DNA of 52,475 bases from Planctomycetota bacterium (lineage in GTDB: Bacteria > Planctomycetota > MHYJ01 > WSZJ01). A model generated the notes under the pieces. The model searched no databases, was not told the DNA's origin, and saw only the letters and a program-made list of their open reading frames with translations. Of the stretch, positions 18,050 to 26,269 are shown piece after piece; positions within the stretch are counted from its first letter, which is position 1, and every line of letters begins with the position of its first letter. The position numbers were made by a program, and so were the translations under genes. Location: NCBI GenBank assembly GCA_016190145.1, contig JACPRD010000078.1, positions 1 to 52,475 on the forward strand, in the 5' to 3' direction.

Positions 18050-20014
18050 ATGCGGATCGTCCGAACCTTGTTTCTCGCCGCCGCCGCCGCGGCCCCCGCC
18101 GCCACGGCCGCGGACCCCGCGCTTCGCGACCCCGATCCCGCCCTCCGCCGCGACGCTTTCCAGTTCCTCACGCCCGACCGCGCGGAGACGCTGTTCGCCG
18201 GCCCGCCCGAGGAGGAGCGGTCCGCCGCGAAACGAGCCGCCCGCGAACTCGGCGACGAGGATCCCGCCGTGCGCGAACGCGCGACGCGCGCGCTCGCCGC
18301 GCTCGGAGACGCGGGGTGGGAGGAGTCGGGCGAGGCCCTGAGCTCGGGAGATCCCGAGGTGGCGCGCCGGGCGGCGGAGGTGAGGGAGCGGCTGGAGAAG
18401 CGGCTCGCGCCGGATCGGCACTGGGCGGGACTCGAGCGCGTCCTGGCCTGCCGGCGGCTGGCCTCGGCCGGGCGGGTCGGGGCCCTCCGGATCGCCGCCT
18501 CGGACGCGGACGCGCGCGTCCGCCTCGCGGCCGCGGCCGGGTTGACGCACTGCGTCATGGAGATCCCCCTCTCGCTCCGGACGGACCCGGATCCGCGCGT
18601 CCGCGCCGCGGCCGCCCGCACCCGCCCGCAGTCGCTTCCCGTTCCGCCGTACGCGCTCGTGCGGCTCGCCGAAGGAGGCGAATGGGGAGGCCGCCTCCAG
18701 TCCCTCTCCCCCGAAGGCGACGCGCTCGTCGACGGCGTTCCGTTCGCCGCGGAGGAAATCGTGTCGATCGCGTTCCCCGCCGCACCCGAGCCCCCCGGCC
18801 CCCACCGCCTCCTCCTCTCCGACGGCTCGATCCTCTCCGGCCGCTTCCTCGAACTCGATCCGCATCGCGTGCGTTTCGCGGCCGCGTGGGGCCTCCTCGA
18901 CCTGCCGCGCGACCGCGTCGCCGCCGTCCTCCTGGGAGACGACACGCCCGATGAATTGCCGCCGAAGGGAAACCCGGTGAGATTCCCGTGCTGCACGCCG
19001 GATACCCGCGGACGGACAGGGAGGCGCGTCGAGGAAGAGATCCTCCACGCCGGCCGGCACCCGGCCGCCGGGCCGGTTCTGGCCGCGACCCCATTCGGCA
19101 TCACGCTCCCCGGCGGGACGGCCGGTCCGTGGATCGCCGTCCGCCTCTCGACGACGCGCGTCCCCGCCGGCCCCCTCCGCCTGACCCTCCCCAACGGCGA
19201 CACCCTTTTCGGCGCCGTCCGCGACGGACGCTTCCAGTCCCCCTCCATCACCGCCGATCTTCTTCCGCGCGCCCGTCTTCTCGAGCACTCCCGGGCCGGT
19301 CCGGGGCTCCGGTTCGTCGCGTGCGCGGGGCAGGACACCGTGGTCGCCCTGCGGCCGGACGGTTCCCAGGCGTTCGCGCTCGAAGGCCTTTCGAACCCGC
19401 ACGACGTCGATGTGCTCCCGGACGGCGGCGTTCTCGTGGCCGATCGCGGCCACGGCCGCGTGGTGGAGTTCGGGCCGGGCGGGGAAGAGCGCTGGGAGAC
19501 GGACGCGGCCGCAGATCCCGTGGCGGCGCAGCGGTTGCCCGACGGCAACACGCTCATCACCGACCTCCATGGCCGGAAAGTCGTCGAGGTCACCCCCGCG
19601 GGCGCCGTCGTCTGGAAACTCGAGGGCCTCGCCATCCCGATCGAGGCCGACCGGCTGCCGAACGGGAGGACGCTGCTGTGCGAAGCGGAGGCCCGCCGCG
19701 TCGTCGAGGTCGACGCCGCGGGGTACATTCACTGGGCCTACGAGGGCATCACATACCCCGCCGACGCAGACCGCCTCGAAGATGGATCGACGGTCATCAC
19801 CGACCGGGACCTCGGCGCCGTTCTCTGCGTCGGCCCCGCGGGCGAAACACTCTGGACATGGGCCGACCTCCGCGATCCGTTCGACACCGACGCCCTTCCC
19901 GGCGGTCGATTCGCCGTCGTGCTCCGTTCGCAGGGGGAAGTGGAAGAACGCCGCCCGGACGGGCGGGTGATGAAGTCGGTGACCGGGCTGTCCGGGCCGC
20001 TCGAAGCGGAGTAG
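18050..20014 (+). CDS. Secreted HEAT-repeat/beta-propeller protein
   Basis: The 654-residue product starts with a signal peptide (about 1-21, ending AATAA). Residues about 25-205 are HEAT-like helices (DPALRRDAFQFL, DEDPAVRERATRALAALGDA, ASDADARVRLAAAAGL). A beta-rich middle follows (about 215-420). The C-terminal 230 residues are six or so repeats of about 40 residues with the pattern D-x-LPDGxxLVxDxxxxRVVEx (LPDGGVLVADRGHGRVVE, LPDGNTLITDLHGRKVVE), typical of NHL- or arylsulfotransferase-type propellers. It probably acts in the periplasm or at the surface as a binding scaffold; no catalytic site is seen. GGAG stands 9 bases before the ATG. Confidence 0.75.
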   Translation: MRIVRTLFLAAAAAAPAATAADPALRDPDPALRRDAFQFLTPDRAETLFAGPPEEERSAAKRAARELGDEDPAVRERATRALAALGDAGWEESGEALSSGDPEVARRAAEVRERLEKRLAPDRHWAGLERVLACRRLASAGRVGALRIAASDADARVRLAAAAGLTHCVMEIPLSLRTDPDPRVRAAAARTRPQSLPVPPYALVRLAEGGEWGGRLQSLSPEGDALVDGVPFAAEEIVSIAFPAAPEPPGPHRLLLSDGSILSGRFLELDPHRVRFAAAWGLLDLPRDRVAAVLLGDDTPDELPPKGNPVRFPCCTPDTRGRTGRRVEEEILHAGRHPAAGPVLAATPFGITLPGGTAGPWIAVRLSTTRVPAGPLRLTLPNGDTLFGAVRDGRFQSPSITADLLPRARLLEHSRAGPGLRFVACAGQDTVVALRPDGSQAFALEGLSNPHDVDVLPDGGVLVADRGHGRVVEFGPGGEERWETDAAADPVAAQRLPDGNTLITDLHGRKVVEVTPAGAVVWKLEGLAIPIEADRLPNGRTLLCEAEARRVVEVDAAGYIHWAYEGITYPADADRLEDGSTVITDRDLGAVLCVGPAGETLWTWADLRDPFDTDALPGGRFAVVLRSQGEVEERRPDGRVMKSVTGLSGPLEAE

Positions 20015-20301
20015 GTCCCGCTGAACTACCAGCTTCGAAAATAGACGCGCGGCGCGAGGATTTGGCGGCGGTGGACGGTCGCGATTGGCCACGAAAAGGC
20101 ACAAAGGGCACATAGAGGAGACGGTCGAAGTGGGGGCGAGCGAGCGAAGCGAGCGAGGTCCGACCGCACCGTAGATCGAATTCTTCTCACGCTCTCACTT
20201 GCCGGCCGATGGAGGATCCCGGACCGATTTTTTCTCAAACTCTGACCGCGGATGGAACGTGGGGCCGCGGCAAGCCGCGACCCCACGGACTTCTGCTCTG
20301 C
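20015..20301. other. Convergent intergenic gap with repeat fragments
   Basis: No gene is seen in these 287 bases. They contain a REP-like stretch at 20136-20167 (GCGAGCGAAGCGAGCG followed by GGTCCGACCGC), related inversely to the element at 14291-14413. They also hold TTTCTCAAACTCTG (20231-20244), the reverse complement of CAGAGTTTGAGAAA, which resembles the terminal inverted repeat of the element at 51388-51529. Confidence 0.5.
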
Positions 20302-21051
20302 TTACCGACCTTCCTTCACCCCCGACAGCCGCTCCACCCCGACGTAGAACTTGTTCCCACCCTGGAGCCCGATTTCACGCAGGACCTCGAGCTCCCGCAG
20401 CCGGATCATCTGCGGGTTCGCCGCCAGCACCTTGGCCTCCTTCTCCGCCGCCGCCAGCCGCTGCTCCGCCACCTGCGCCGTCACCAGCGCATCCAGCTTC
20501 ACGACCTCCGCCTTCTTCGTCGCCGCGATGAGAAGCGCTTCACCCTCGCGCTCCGCCTCGATCGCCTTGTTCATGACCTCGCGGAGGTTCCCGGGGAACG
20601 CCAGGTCCTTGACGTCCGCCCGCACGACCTCGACGCCGTACGTCCCGGCCGATCGTCCGACGTCCTCGCGCACCGCGTCCGAGATGTCGTTCCGGTCGCG
20701 CAGGATCTGGTCGAGCGTCCGCGTCGCGAGGAAGCGCCGCGCCGCGAGCTGCACGTCCTCGTACAGCCGATCCTCGTAGGCCTCGACGTTCCGGACCGCG
20801 GCCTCGGGGTCCGTGACCTTGAAGTAGACGAGCAGCGACAGCCGGATCGCGACCTTGTCCGCCGTCAGGATCTCCTGGTTGCGGATCGTCGACGAACGCT
20901 CCCTCAGGTCCACGAGCGCGACCTCGCGCCGGGGCGCCCACGGCCACGCCCACGAGACGTGGCGGCCCGGGCGCAGAACGCGCACGAGCGCGCCGTCCTC
21001 GTAGAGGAGGCCGGCCCGGCCTTCGCGGACGATCGTGACCTGCTTCAGCAT
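20302..21051 (-). CDS. SPFH/Band 7 (slipin-like) protein
   Basis: The 249-residue product has the prohibitin-homology core: GRHVSWAWPWAPRREVALVDLRE, QEILTADKVAIRLSLLVYFKVTDPE, then VEAYEDRLYEDVQLAARRFLATRTLDQIL and GVEVVRADVKDLAFP. A charged coiled-coil helix follows (about 168-210: EAEREGEALLIAATKKAE). SPFH proteins form ring-like membrane microdomain scaffolds, often beside proteases such as FtsH. This one lacks the usual N-terminal membrane helix and may associate peripherally. The partner NfeD-like protein is not present nearby. Slipin is the best fit. Confidence 0.88.
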   Translation of the reverse strand: MLKQVTIVREGRAGLLYEDGALVRVLRPGRHVSWAWPWAPRREVALVDLRERSSTIRNQEILTADKVAIRLSLLVYFKVTDPEAAVRNVEAYEDRLYEDVQLAARRFLATRTLDQILRDRNDISDAVREDVGRSAGTYGVEVVRADVKDLAFPGNLREVMNKAIEAEREGEALLIAATKKAEVVKLDALVTAQVAEQRLAAAEKEAKVLAANPQMIRLRELEVLREIGLQGGNKFYVGVERLSGVKEGR

Positions 21052-21409
21052 TCGTCGTGCCCCTTAAGAGGAGGGAGCCCTTCGACTCGCTTCGCTCGCT
21101 CAGGGCAGCGCCCCGAGAACGGGCTGGCGAAATCGAATTCGTATCAGCAAAAACGGAGGTGGCGTCCGATGGGCGCCCTATGTGTAGGACGGTGTTCCGA
21201 GAAAGATTCGGATTGGCCGAGTCGAACGGCCGAACCATTCGTAGTCCGCTACCTGGACCCAGGACGCGAAGCACCTCCGGACTGTTGATGATCGGGGGGC
21301 GGAAAAGGTTCATGGGAAGGGGGGAAGGGCGGGAGGGCGGGAGGGCGGAAGGGTCGTCGAAGAGTCTCGAATCGCTAACATGGCAGGGATTCCATCAAGG
21401 ATCTCATCC
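21052..21409. other. Intergenic region with REP-like and G-rich repeats
   Basis: No gene is supported here. Two repeats stand out: a REP-like palindromic stretch at 21076-21106 (CCCTTCGACTCGCTTCGCTC), and a G-rich tandem repeat at 21314-21353 (GGGCGGGAGG units) that is the reverse complement of the repeat at 1-62. The region separates the divergent SPFH gene and the gene at 21410, so it should hold both promoters. No convincing -35/-10 pair was found. Confidence 0.5.
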
Positions 21410-22432
21410 ATGAGAACCCTCCTGCCACTGGCCATCGCCTCCCTCGTCGTGGGATTCGTAGCAGGGTACTTCGCGCGCGACTCAGTGAGCGCGCGCCAGC
21501 CTTCACACGCCGCACCGGCAGCAACCGGCCCGGGCGACGCCACTTCCCTGGACCACACTGCCATGCTTCCCGAGGACCTCTCCGAGTCCCAGCGCGAAAT
21601 CGTCCGCCTGCGGGGCCAGCTCGACCTCCTCCTCGCCACGCTCGACGCCCACGACCGCATCAACCTGCTCAAGGTTCTCGAGCGCCTCCAGAAGCTTGAG
21701 ACCGAGACCCGCACCCAGCGCGACCAGCTCAACGACGCGCTCGGGAATCCCGCAGGCGGCGCGATCGTGACGCTCCGCTTCCTCGACGGCGAAGTCTCGC
21801 GGCGCGAAACGGAGCTGAAGGATCTCGAAACCCGGCTTGCGGACCTGTGGGTGCGCCTCGCGCGCGGCCGTGAGAACCCCGCATGGCCGGACTACGAATC
21901 GCAAACGCGCGAGATCAAGCGGCGCGCGGAGGAGCGGAGAAAAGTGCGTCGAATGCAGGAGGACTGGCTTCTCGACGAAGTGCGTCGGGCGAAGACCTGG
22001 GAGGAGTTCTACAAATTCGCCCGCGAATTCGAGGACGAGGAACTGCTGGAGTACGCGATCGCCGAGCGGCTCTCGGGCGAACTCGGCGGCGACGACCTCC
22101 AGGAGCGCGTCCACCTCGACTCCCTGGTCGACGACGAACAGGCCGCCGTCACCGCCGAGGTCGTCCGATTCTGCGGCACCGAGGACGAACTCCTCCGCCG
22201 CGCCGCCGCCGGCGGCGCCGTCACCGCGGCGCTTCATATAGAAATCCGCCGCATCCGCGCCGAAGTCCGCAGCCGCTACGGCCCCTTCTACCGGATGTGG
22301 TTCAGCGACCGCGAACTCGAGACCCTGAGCGCCCAGCTCCGCACCGAAGCACCGCCGGAAGTATTCGCCGAAGGCCCCGCGACGGCCCCGGGCACCCGGC
22401 GCGTGCGCGTCGGGGGCGGCCTGGGCCCGTAG
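21410..22432 (+). CDS. Membrane-anchored coiled-coil protein of unknown function
   Basis: The 340-residue product begins with a signal anchor (about 3-22, LLPLAIASLVVGFVAGYF), then a long charged helical region with heptad character (about 58-190: QREIVRLRGQLDLLLATLD, RRETELKDLETRLADLW, QTREIKRRAEERRKVRRM). A helical C-terminal part follows. It is likely tethered to the inner membrane with its coiled coil in the periplasm. No family is recognised. An ATG 30 bases upstream is in frame, but the later one places the hydrophobic segment properly at the N-terminus. The next gene follows after 60 bases on the same strand. Confidence 0.6.
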   Translation: MRTLLPLAIASLVVGFVAGYFARDSVSARQPSHAAPAATGPGDATSLDHTAMLPEDLSESQREIVRLRGQLDLLLATLDAHDRINLLKVLERLQKLETETRTQRDQLNDALGNPAGGAIVTLRFLDGEVSRRETELKDLETRLADLWVRLARGRENPAWPDYESQTREIKRRAEERRKVRRMQEDWLLDEVRRAKTWEEFYKFAREFEDEELLEYAIAERLSGELGGDDLQERVHLDSLVDDEQAAVTAEVVRFCGTEDELLRRAAAGGAVTAALHIEIRRIRAEVRSRYGPFYRMWFSDRELETLSAQLRTEAPPEVFAEGPATAPGTRRVRVGGGLGP

Positions 22433-22492
22433 GTGGAAATGGTTTTCGTGGCGGGGTGGTAAACTCCACCCCGATTCCAAAGAGGTCGCGTC

Positions 22493-23761
22493 ATGTTCTC
22501 CCGGTCGATCGCCACCCTGCTTCTCCTCGCCTCCCTCGCCTCCGGCGACGCCGTCATCCTCAAGTCCGGCGAGCGGTTCATCGGGGACGTCTCCGAGGAA
22601 GGCGATTCGCTCCGCGTCCGGAACGACCGCTTCCCCGACGGCGTCCTCGTGAAGAAGGCCGACGTCAAGGTGCGCTACCCGGCGCCCGACGCGATGCTGG
22701 GGGAGTTGGCGGCGAAGGTGCGGAAGGCGAAGGACCGGTACGACGAGGGGAAGCGGGCGGCGGACCCGAATCCGGCGATGAAGGACGTGCTGGACCAGTT
22801 GTTCGATCCGGAGCTGGAGGCGGCGGACGCGGCGGAGATCTACCCTTCGCACAAGGAGGCGTTCAACGACATTCTGAAGGGGATTCACGAACTGCGGAAG
22901 CTGGCGCGGGACGGGCAGAAGCTGGAAGGGCCGAAAGTCGACCCGAAGCCGGTGCCGAAGCCGGATCCGAAGCCCGATCCGGTGCCGGATCCGAAGCCCG
23001 ATCCCAGGCCGAAGCTGCCCGAACCGGAGCCGGGCGATTTTACGGATCGGGCCGCGGTGTTCCTCGCGGGGCCGGAGGGGGCGTCGGCGTCGGATCTCGA
23101 GAAGGCGGCGAAGGCGATGGCGACGCGCTGTGCGTCGTACGGCTACAAGGGCGTGACGGGAAAAGTCGAGCCGGGTGCGCGTCCGCTGGTGCGGCTGGAA
23201 GTCGATGGCGGATTCAGCGCGACGATGGTGCAGACGATTTCGATCCTCGGGCGGTACGCGGCGAAGTCGTTCGAGATGCGCCTCTACTACGGGATGACGG
23301 CGGGGGAGAAGGAGCAGTTCCCGATTCCGCGCGCGGACGAGGTCGCGGGCGCGAAGGCGCCTCCTGGCGCGAAATGGTGCGCGCGCGTGCGGTTCAACGC
23401 CGACGGCCCGGACGCGCCGCGCGAGCCTTCGATCATGCGCCTCGCGCCCGTCATCAACCGCGGGGAGATCATGCCGCCTTACCGGGACAAGCCGGACTAC
23501 AACCAGTGGTACTACGTCGTCAGCAACGCGGCCGAGGCGAGGCTGGTCCCGGTCGCGAGGTCGGGCGCGACGATCCGGAGCGAGATCGTCGTTGACGACG
23601 TGCTGCTGGTGACGGACATCACGCCGACGCCGCAGGAGCATCCGAAGGACGGGCGGGTGTGGTGGCGGCATACGTTCAGCGAGAAGGAGAGGAAAGTGAT
23701 CGATGCGTACAGGGGGGCGGGAATGCCGGTGGGGTTGAGGGTGGTCGAGGGGCCGAAGTAG
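22493..23761 (+). CDS. Secreted protein with PDPKP-rich linker
   Basis: The 422-residue product has a signal peptide (about 1-18, SIATLLLLASLASG) and a small beta domain (AVILKSGERFIGDV, then DSLRVRNDRFPDGVLVKKADVK) of a type common in secreted PVC-group proteins. A helical segment and a low-complexity linker of Pro-Asp-Pro-Lys units (about 147-180) follow. The C-terminal part contains ATRCASYGYKGVTGKV, VRLEVDGGFSATM and a LGRYAAKSFEMRLYY stretch. These recall the periplasmic head of SecD, where a reading-order of R-N-x-x-G, V-Q-L-P-G and A-x-LEFRL occurs; the likeness is remote. No catalytic site is seen. Confidence 0.55.
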   Translation: MFSRSIATLLLLASLASGDAVILKSGERFIGDVSEEGDSLRVRNDRFPDGVLVKKADVKVRYPAPDAMLGELAAKVRKAKDRYDEGKRAADPNPAMKDVLDQLFDPELEAADAAEIYPSHKEAFNDILKGIHELRKLARDGQKLEGPKVDPKPVPKPDPKPDPVPDPKPDPRPKLPEPEPGDFTDRAAVFLAGPEGASASDLEKAAKAMATRCASYGYKGVTGKVEPGARPLVRLEVDGGFSATMVQTISILGRYAAKSFEMRLYYGMTAGEKEQFPIPRADEVAGAKAPPGAKWCARVRFNADGPDAPREPSIMRLAPVINRGEIMPPYRDKPDYNQWYYVVSNAAEARLVPVARSGATIRSEIVVDDVLLVTDITPTPQEHPKDGRVWWRHTFSEKERKVIDAYRGAGMPVGLRVVEGPK

Positions 23762-23778
23762 ACGGGGAAGGACAATTT

Positions 23779-23848
23779 TGAATTATGAATTTTGAATTTG
23801 ACCCGCATCCGAATGGCTCACAATTAATAATTCAAAATTCATAATTCA
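23779..23848. repeat. AT-rich inverted repeat between convergent genes (copy 2)
   Basis: A perfect 20-bp inverted repeat pairs 23779-23798 with 23829-23848 around a 30-base loop; the core reads AATTATGAATTTTGAATT. It lies between two convergent genes, and the CoA-transferase stop codon is inside the right arm. It could be a bidirectional terminator. The same GAATT-unit composition recurs at 8221-8281 upstream of pdxJ, where a terminator role is less obvious, so a mobile repeat origin is possible. Confidence 0.7.
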
Positions 23849-24982
23849 TAATTGGTCTTTCTTTTCCGTCCCCCCCAGCCAGTCCCTCACCACCCCCTCC
23901 CGGTCTCCGTCCACCTCCGGCGGCCTCTTCAATTTCGTCTCCCCGAACGGCGACCCCAGCGCCTCGCGCCCGTCCGAGAGATGCGAGACCATGCCGCGCG
24001 CGCGGACCTGCTCGTCATGAAGCGCCTCCGCGACGTCGTAGACCGGGCCGATCGGCAACTCCCTCTCCCAGAGATGGTTCACCCACCAGTCCCTCGGGTG
24101 CTTCGCGAACTCCGCTTCAAGAAGCGCATCGAGCGCCGCGCGGTTGATGCGGCGGGAGGCGGGGTCGGAGAAATGGTGGTCGTCGGCGAGGCGGGGGAGG
24201 CCCATGGCGTCGCAGAAGGGTTTCCAGAACTTGGGGGTGAAGATGGAGACGGCGACGAACTTGCCGTCGCTGCAGCGGTAGGCGCGGTAGGGGACGTTGT
24301 AGGAGTGGGAGGAGCCCTGGGGGGCGGGGGATTTCTGTCCGGCGAGTGTGAACTGGGCCATGTAGGTGAGGAGGGAGACGGAGCAGTCGAGGAGGGAGAG
24401 GTCGATGTCGCGGCCCTTGCCGGTGGTGGCGCGTTCATGGAGGGCGGCGAGGGTACCGACGGCGGCGAAGAGGCCGCCGGCGAGGTCGCCGGTGGGGATG
24501 CCGTGGCGGCAGGGGGCGCCGCCGGGTTCGCCGGTGGCGCTCATGGCGCCGCTCATGGCCTGGATGACGAGGTCGAAGGCGGGGAGGTCGCGGTACGGCC
24601 CGGTGGCGCCGAAGGAGGTGATGGCGCAGGTGACGAGGCGCGGGTTGGCGGCGCGGAAGGCCTCGACGTCGCAGCCGAGTTTTTTCGCGGCGCCGGGGCG
24701 GAAGTTATGCCAGAGGACGTCGGCTTTGGCGGCGAGGCGGGCGAGGAGGGCGCGCCCGTCCTTCGTCTTGAGGTCGAGGGCGATGGAGCGCTTGTTGCGG
24801 TTGACGGCGACGAAGTAAGGCGAGTCGGGCCCGCCGCCGATGACGCGCGTGGGGTCGCCGCCCTTCGGGTCCTCGACCTTGACGACGTCCGCGCCGAGGT
24901 CGGCGAGGAGCATGGTGCCGTAAGGTCCGGCGAGGACGCGGGTGAGGTCGAGGACGCGGAGGCCTTGGAGCACGGCGGTCAT
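23846..24982 (-). CDS. Family III CoA-transferase (CaiB/BaiF)
   Basis: The 378-residue protein matches the formyl-CoA transferase/L-carnitine CoA-transferase family: LQGLRVLDLTRVLAGPYGTM (5-24), LADLGADVVKVEDPKGGDPTR, NRNKRSIALDLKTKDGR, ADVLWHNFRPG, and the catalytic Asp166 in GIPTGDLAGGL. These enzymes move CoA between carboxylic acids; the substrate pair cannot be told. Two adjacent ATGs (24985 and 24982) are possible starts. It stands alone, convergent with the preceding secreted protein and divergent from the toxin-antitoxin-like pair. Confidence 0.93.
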   Translation of the reverse strand: MTAVLQGLRVLDLTRVLAGPYGTMLLADLGADVVKVEDPKGGDPTRVIGGGPDSPYFVAVNRNKRSIALDLKTKDGRALLARLAAKADVLWHNFRPGAAKKLGCDVEAFRAANPRLVTCAITSFGATGPYRDLPAFDLVIQAMSGAMSATGEPGGAPCRHGIPTGDLAGGLFAAVGTLAALHERATTGKGRDIDLSLLDCSVSLLTYMAQFTLAGQKSPAPQGSSHSYNVPYRAYRCSDGKFVAVSIFTPKFWKPFCDAMGLPRLADDHHFSDPASRRINRAALDALLEAEFAKHPRDWWVNHLWERELPIGPVYDVAEALHDEQVRARGMVSHLSDGREALGSPFGETKLKRPPEVDGDREGVVRDWLGGTEKKDQL

Positions 24983-25086
24983 CATAGCGGGGGACGGGGG
25001 ACAGGCAATCGATGGTCGGCAATCGGAAGGAAACGCTGTCCGACGCGCTCGACCACGTCGGCCCAAAGGCGTACAATTGCCGTCGC

Positions 25087-25338
25087 ATGAGTGTGCTCAG
25101 GATAGAACTGCCGGAAAGCCTGCTCCTGGCCTGCGGCCAGAGCCGCGAGGAGTTCGCGCGCGAAGCTCCGTTTCTTCTGCTCCTGAAGCTCTTCGAGTTG
25201 GGGCGGGTTTCCTCGGGCAAAGCCGCGGAGATGTGCGGGATCTCTCGCGCGGAGTTTCTGATGCGCGCAGGCGCCATGGGGGTCCCTGTCGCCGACATCG
25301 ATCCTGAAGAGGTCGCCGGGGAATTCGGGAATGCCTGA
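25087..25338 (+). CDS. UPF0175-family small protein (putative antitoxin)
   Basis: The 83-residue protein fits UPF0175: an N-terminal strand VLRIELPESLL, a hydrophobic helix (EAPFLLLLKLFELGRVSSG) and a helix-turn-helix-like GKAAEMCGISRAEFLMRAG, ending GVPVADIDPEEVAGEFG. Members commonly precede a DUF3368 PIN-like protein and are treated as putative antitoxins. It overlaps the next gene by 8 bases, as expected for translational coupling. Confidence 0.85.
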   Translation: MSVLRIELPESLLLACGQSREEFAREAPFLLLLKLFELGRVSSGKAAEMCGISRAEFLMRAGAMGVPVADIDPEEVAGEFGNA

Positions 25339-25828
25339 GACCGCCGCTGTCGTGAACAGTGGCCCCGTGATCGCTCTCTCCATAATCCGCCGGCTGGAAC
25401 TGCTTCGCGAGTTGTTCGCCGTTGTCCATCTGCCGGAGGCCGTCTACCATGAGGTCGTCGACCTGGGGATGGGCCGGCCCGGCAGCGAAGAGCTGAAGAG
25501 CGCGGTGTGGACACACCGCGTCAGGTCGGAGCCGGACCCGCTGCTTCTGCGCGAACTGGGTCGCGGCGAAGCAGAAGCGATCGCTTTCGCGGTTCACACA
25601 CCCGGAACCACCGCCGTGCTCGACGACAAGCGCGCAAGACGCATCGCGAGAGTCGCCTACAACATCCCATTCGTGGGGACGGCAGGGCTTCTGGTCAGGG
25701 CGAAGCGTGCCGGTCTCATCCTGGCAGTTCGGCCCGCCATCGACGCCCTCCTCGCTGCGGGGTACTTCCTTTCCGATTTCACGGTGAGGGAGGCACTCAA
25801 AGCTGCGGGTGAGTCACCGGTCTCGTAG
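25331..25828 (+). CDS. DUF3368 PIN-like protein (putative toxin)
   Basis: The 165-residue protein has the DUF3368 plan: VVNSGPVIAL at the N-terminus, LPEAVYHEVVD, LGRGEAEAIAFA and TAVLDDKRARRIA, ending in a helical VRPAIDALLAAGYFLS. PIN domains are Mg-dependent ribonucleases, and the later acidic residues (GEAEA, LDDKRAR) are present. At the first acidic position the family usually has Asp (DTSPLI or DASPLI), while this protein has Asn (N9), which could weaken catalysis. It is coupled to the UPF0175 gene. Confidence 0.82.
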   Translation: MPETAAVVNSGPVIALSIIRRLELLRELFAVVHLPEAVYHEVVDLGMGRPGSEELKSAVWTHRVRSEPDPLLLRELGRGEAEAIAFAVHTPGTTAVLDDKRARRIARVAYNIPFVGTAGLLVRAKRAGLILAVRPAIDALLAAGYFLSDFTVREALKAAGESPVS

Positions 25829-25839
25829 CGTTCCTCTAC

Positions 25840-25868
25840 TTGACACGGTACAGAAGGGCGCCTATGCT
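25840..25868 (+). promoter_or_regulatory. Strong sigma-70 promoter for arsR-arsM
   Basis: A perfect TTGACA (25840-25845) and TATGCT (25863-25868) are separated by 17 bases. The arsR ATG begins only 6 bases after the -10 box, so transcription would begin at or just before the start codon, giving a leaderless message. A direct repeat GCAAATA-C-GCAAATA (25880-25894) lies just inside the gene and could belong to an operator. Confidence 0.75.
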
Positions 25869-25874
25869 TGCGTC

Positions 25875-26255
25875 ATGGTGCAAATACGCAAATATCGCTG
25901 CTGCTCTCCCCGGCAGGCCGCGCGGTCGGTGCGGCCGATCGACGCGCTGCTCGAGCCCGAGGTGTTCCGCGCGCTCTCCGATCCGACGCGGCTCTGCCTC
26001 CTCGCGACGCTCGCGAAGTGCGCGCGGCCGTGCTCGGTGGGCGAGATCGCCTGCTGCACGCCCGTGGACCTGTCGGTCGTCTCCCGCCACCTGGCCGCGC
26101 TCGCGCGCGCCGGGGTGATCGAGGCCTCAAAGACCGGTCGCACCGTCTCGTACCGCGTGAAGTTTCCGGAAGTCGTCAGCCGCCTCCGGGCGCTCGCGGA
26201 CGCGATCGAAGAATGCTGCCCGGACGGCAAGACCCCTTCAAAGATCCGAAAATGA
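25875..26255 (+). CDS. arsR: ArsR-family metalloregulator
   Basis: The 126-residue winged-helix repressor has the ArsR core FRALSDPTRLCLLATLAKCARPCSV and the recognition helix DLSVVSRHLAALARAGVI. It is cysteine-rich: CC near residue 10-11, C and C in KCARPCSV, CC before the recognition helix (EIACCTPVD) and CC near the C-terminus (EECCPDG). Cysteines around the recognition helix are where arsenite binds in one ArsR group. It likely represses its own promoter and arsM and is released by As(III). It overlaps an alternative arsM start by ATGA. The downstream methyltransferase fixes arsenic as the likely inducer. Confidence 0.88.
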   Translation: MVQIRKYRCCSPRQAARSVRPIDALLEPEVFRALSDPTRLCLLATLAKCARPCSVGEIACCTPVDLSVVSRHLAALARAGVIEASKTGRTVSYRVKFPEVVSRLRALADAIEECCPDGKTPSKIRK

Positions 26256-26269
26256 GAAAGGAAATCGCC

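Noticed and set aside
21160..21300. tRNA or small RNA between the SPFH gene and the gene at 21410
   Set aside because: Short complementary patches occur, but there is no cloverleaf and no consensus loop.
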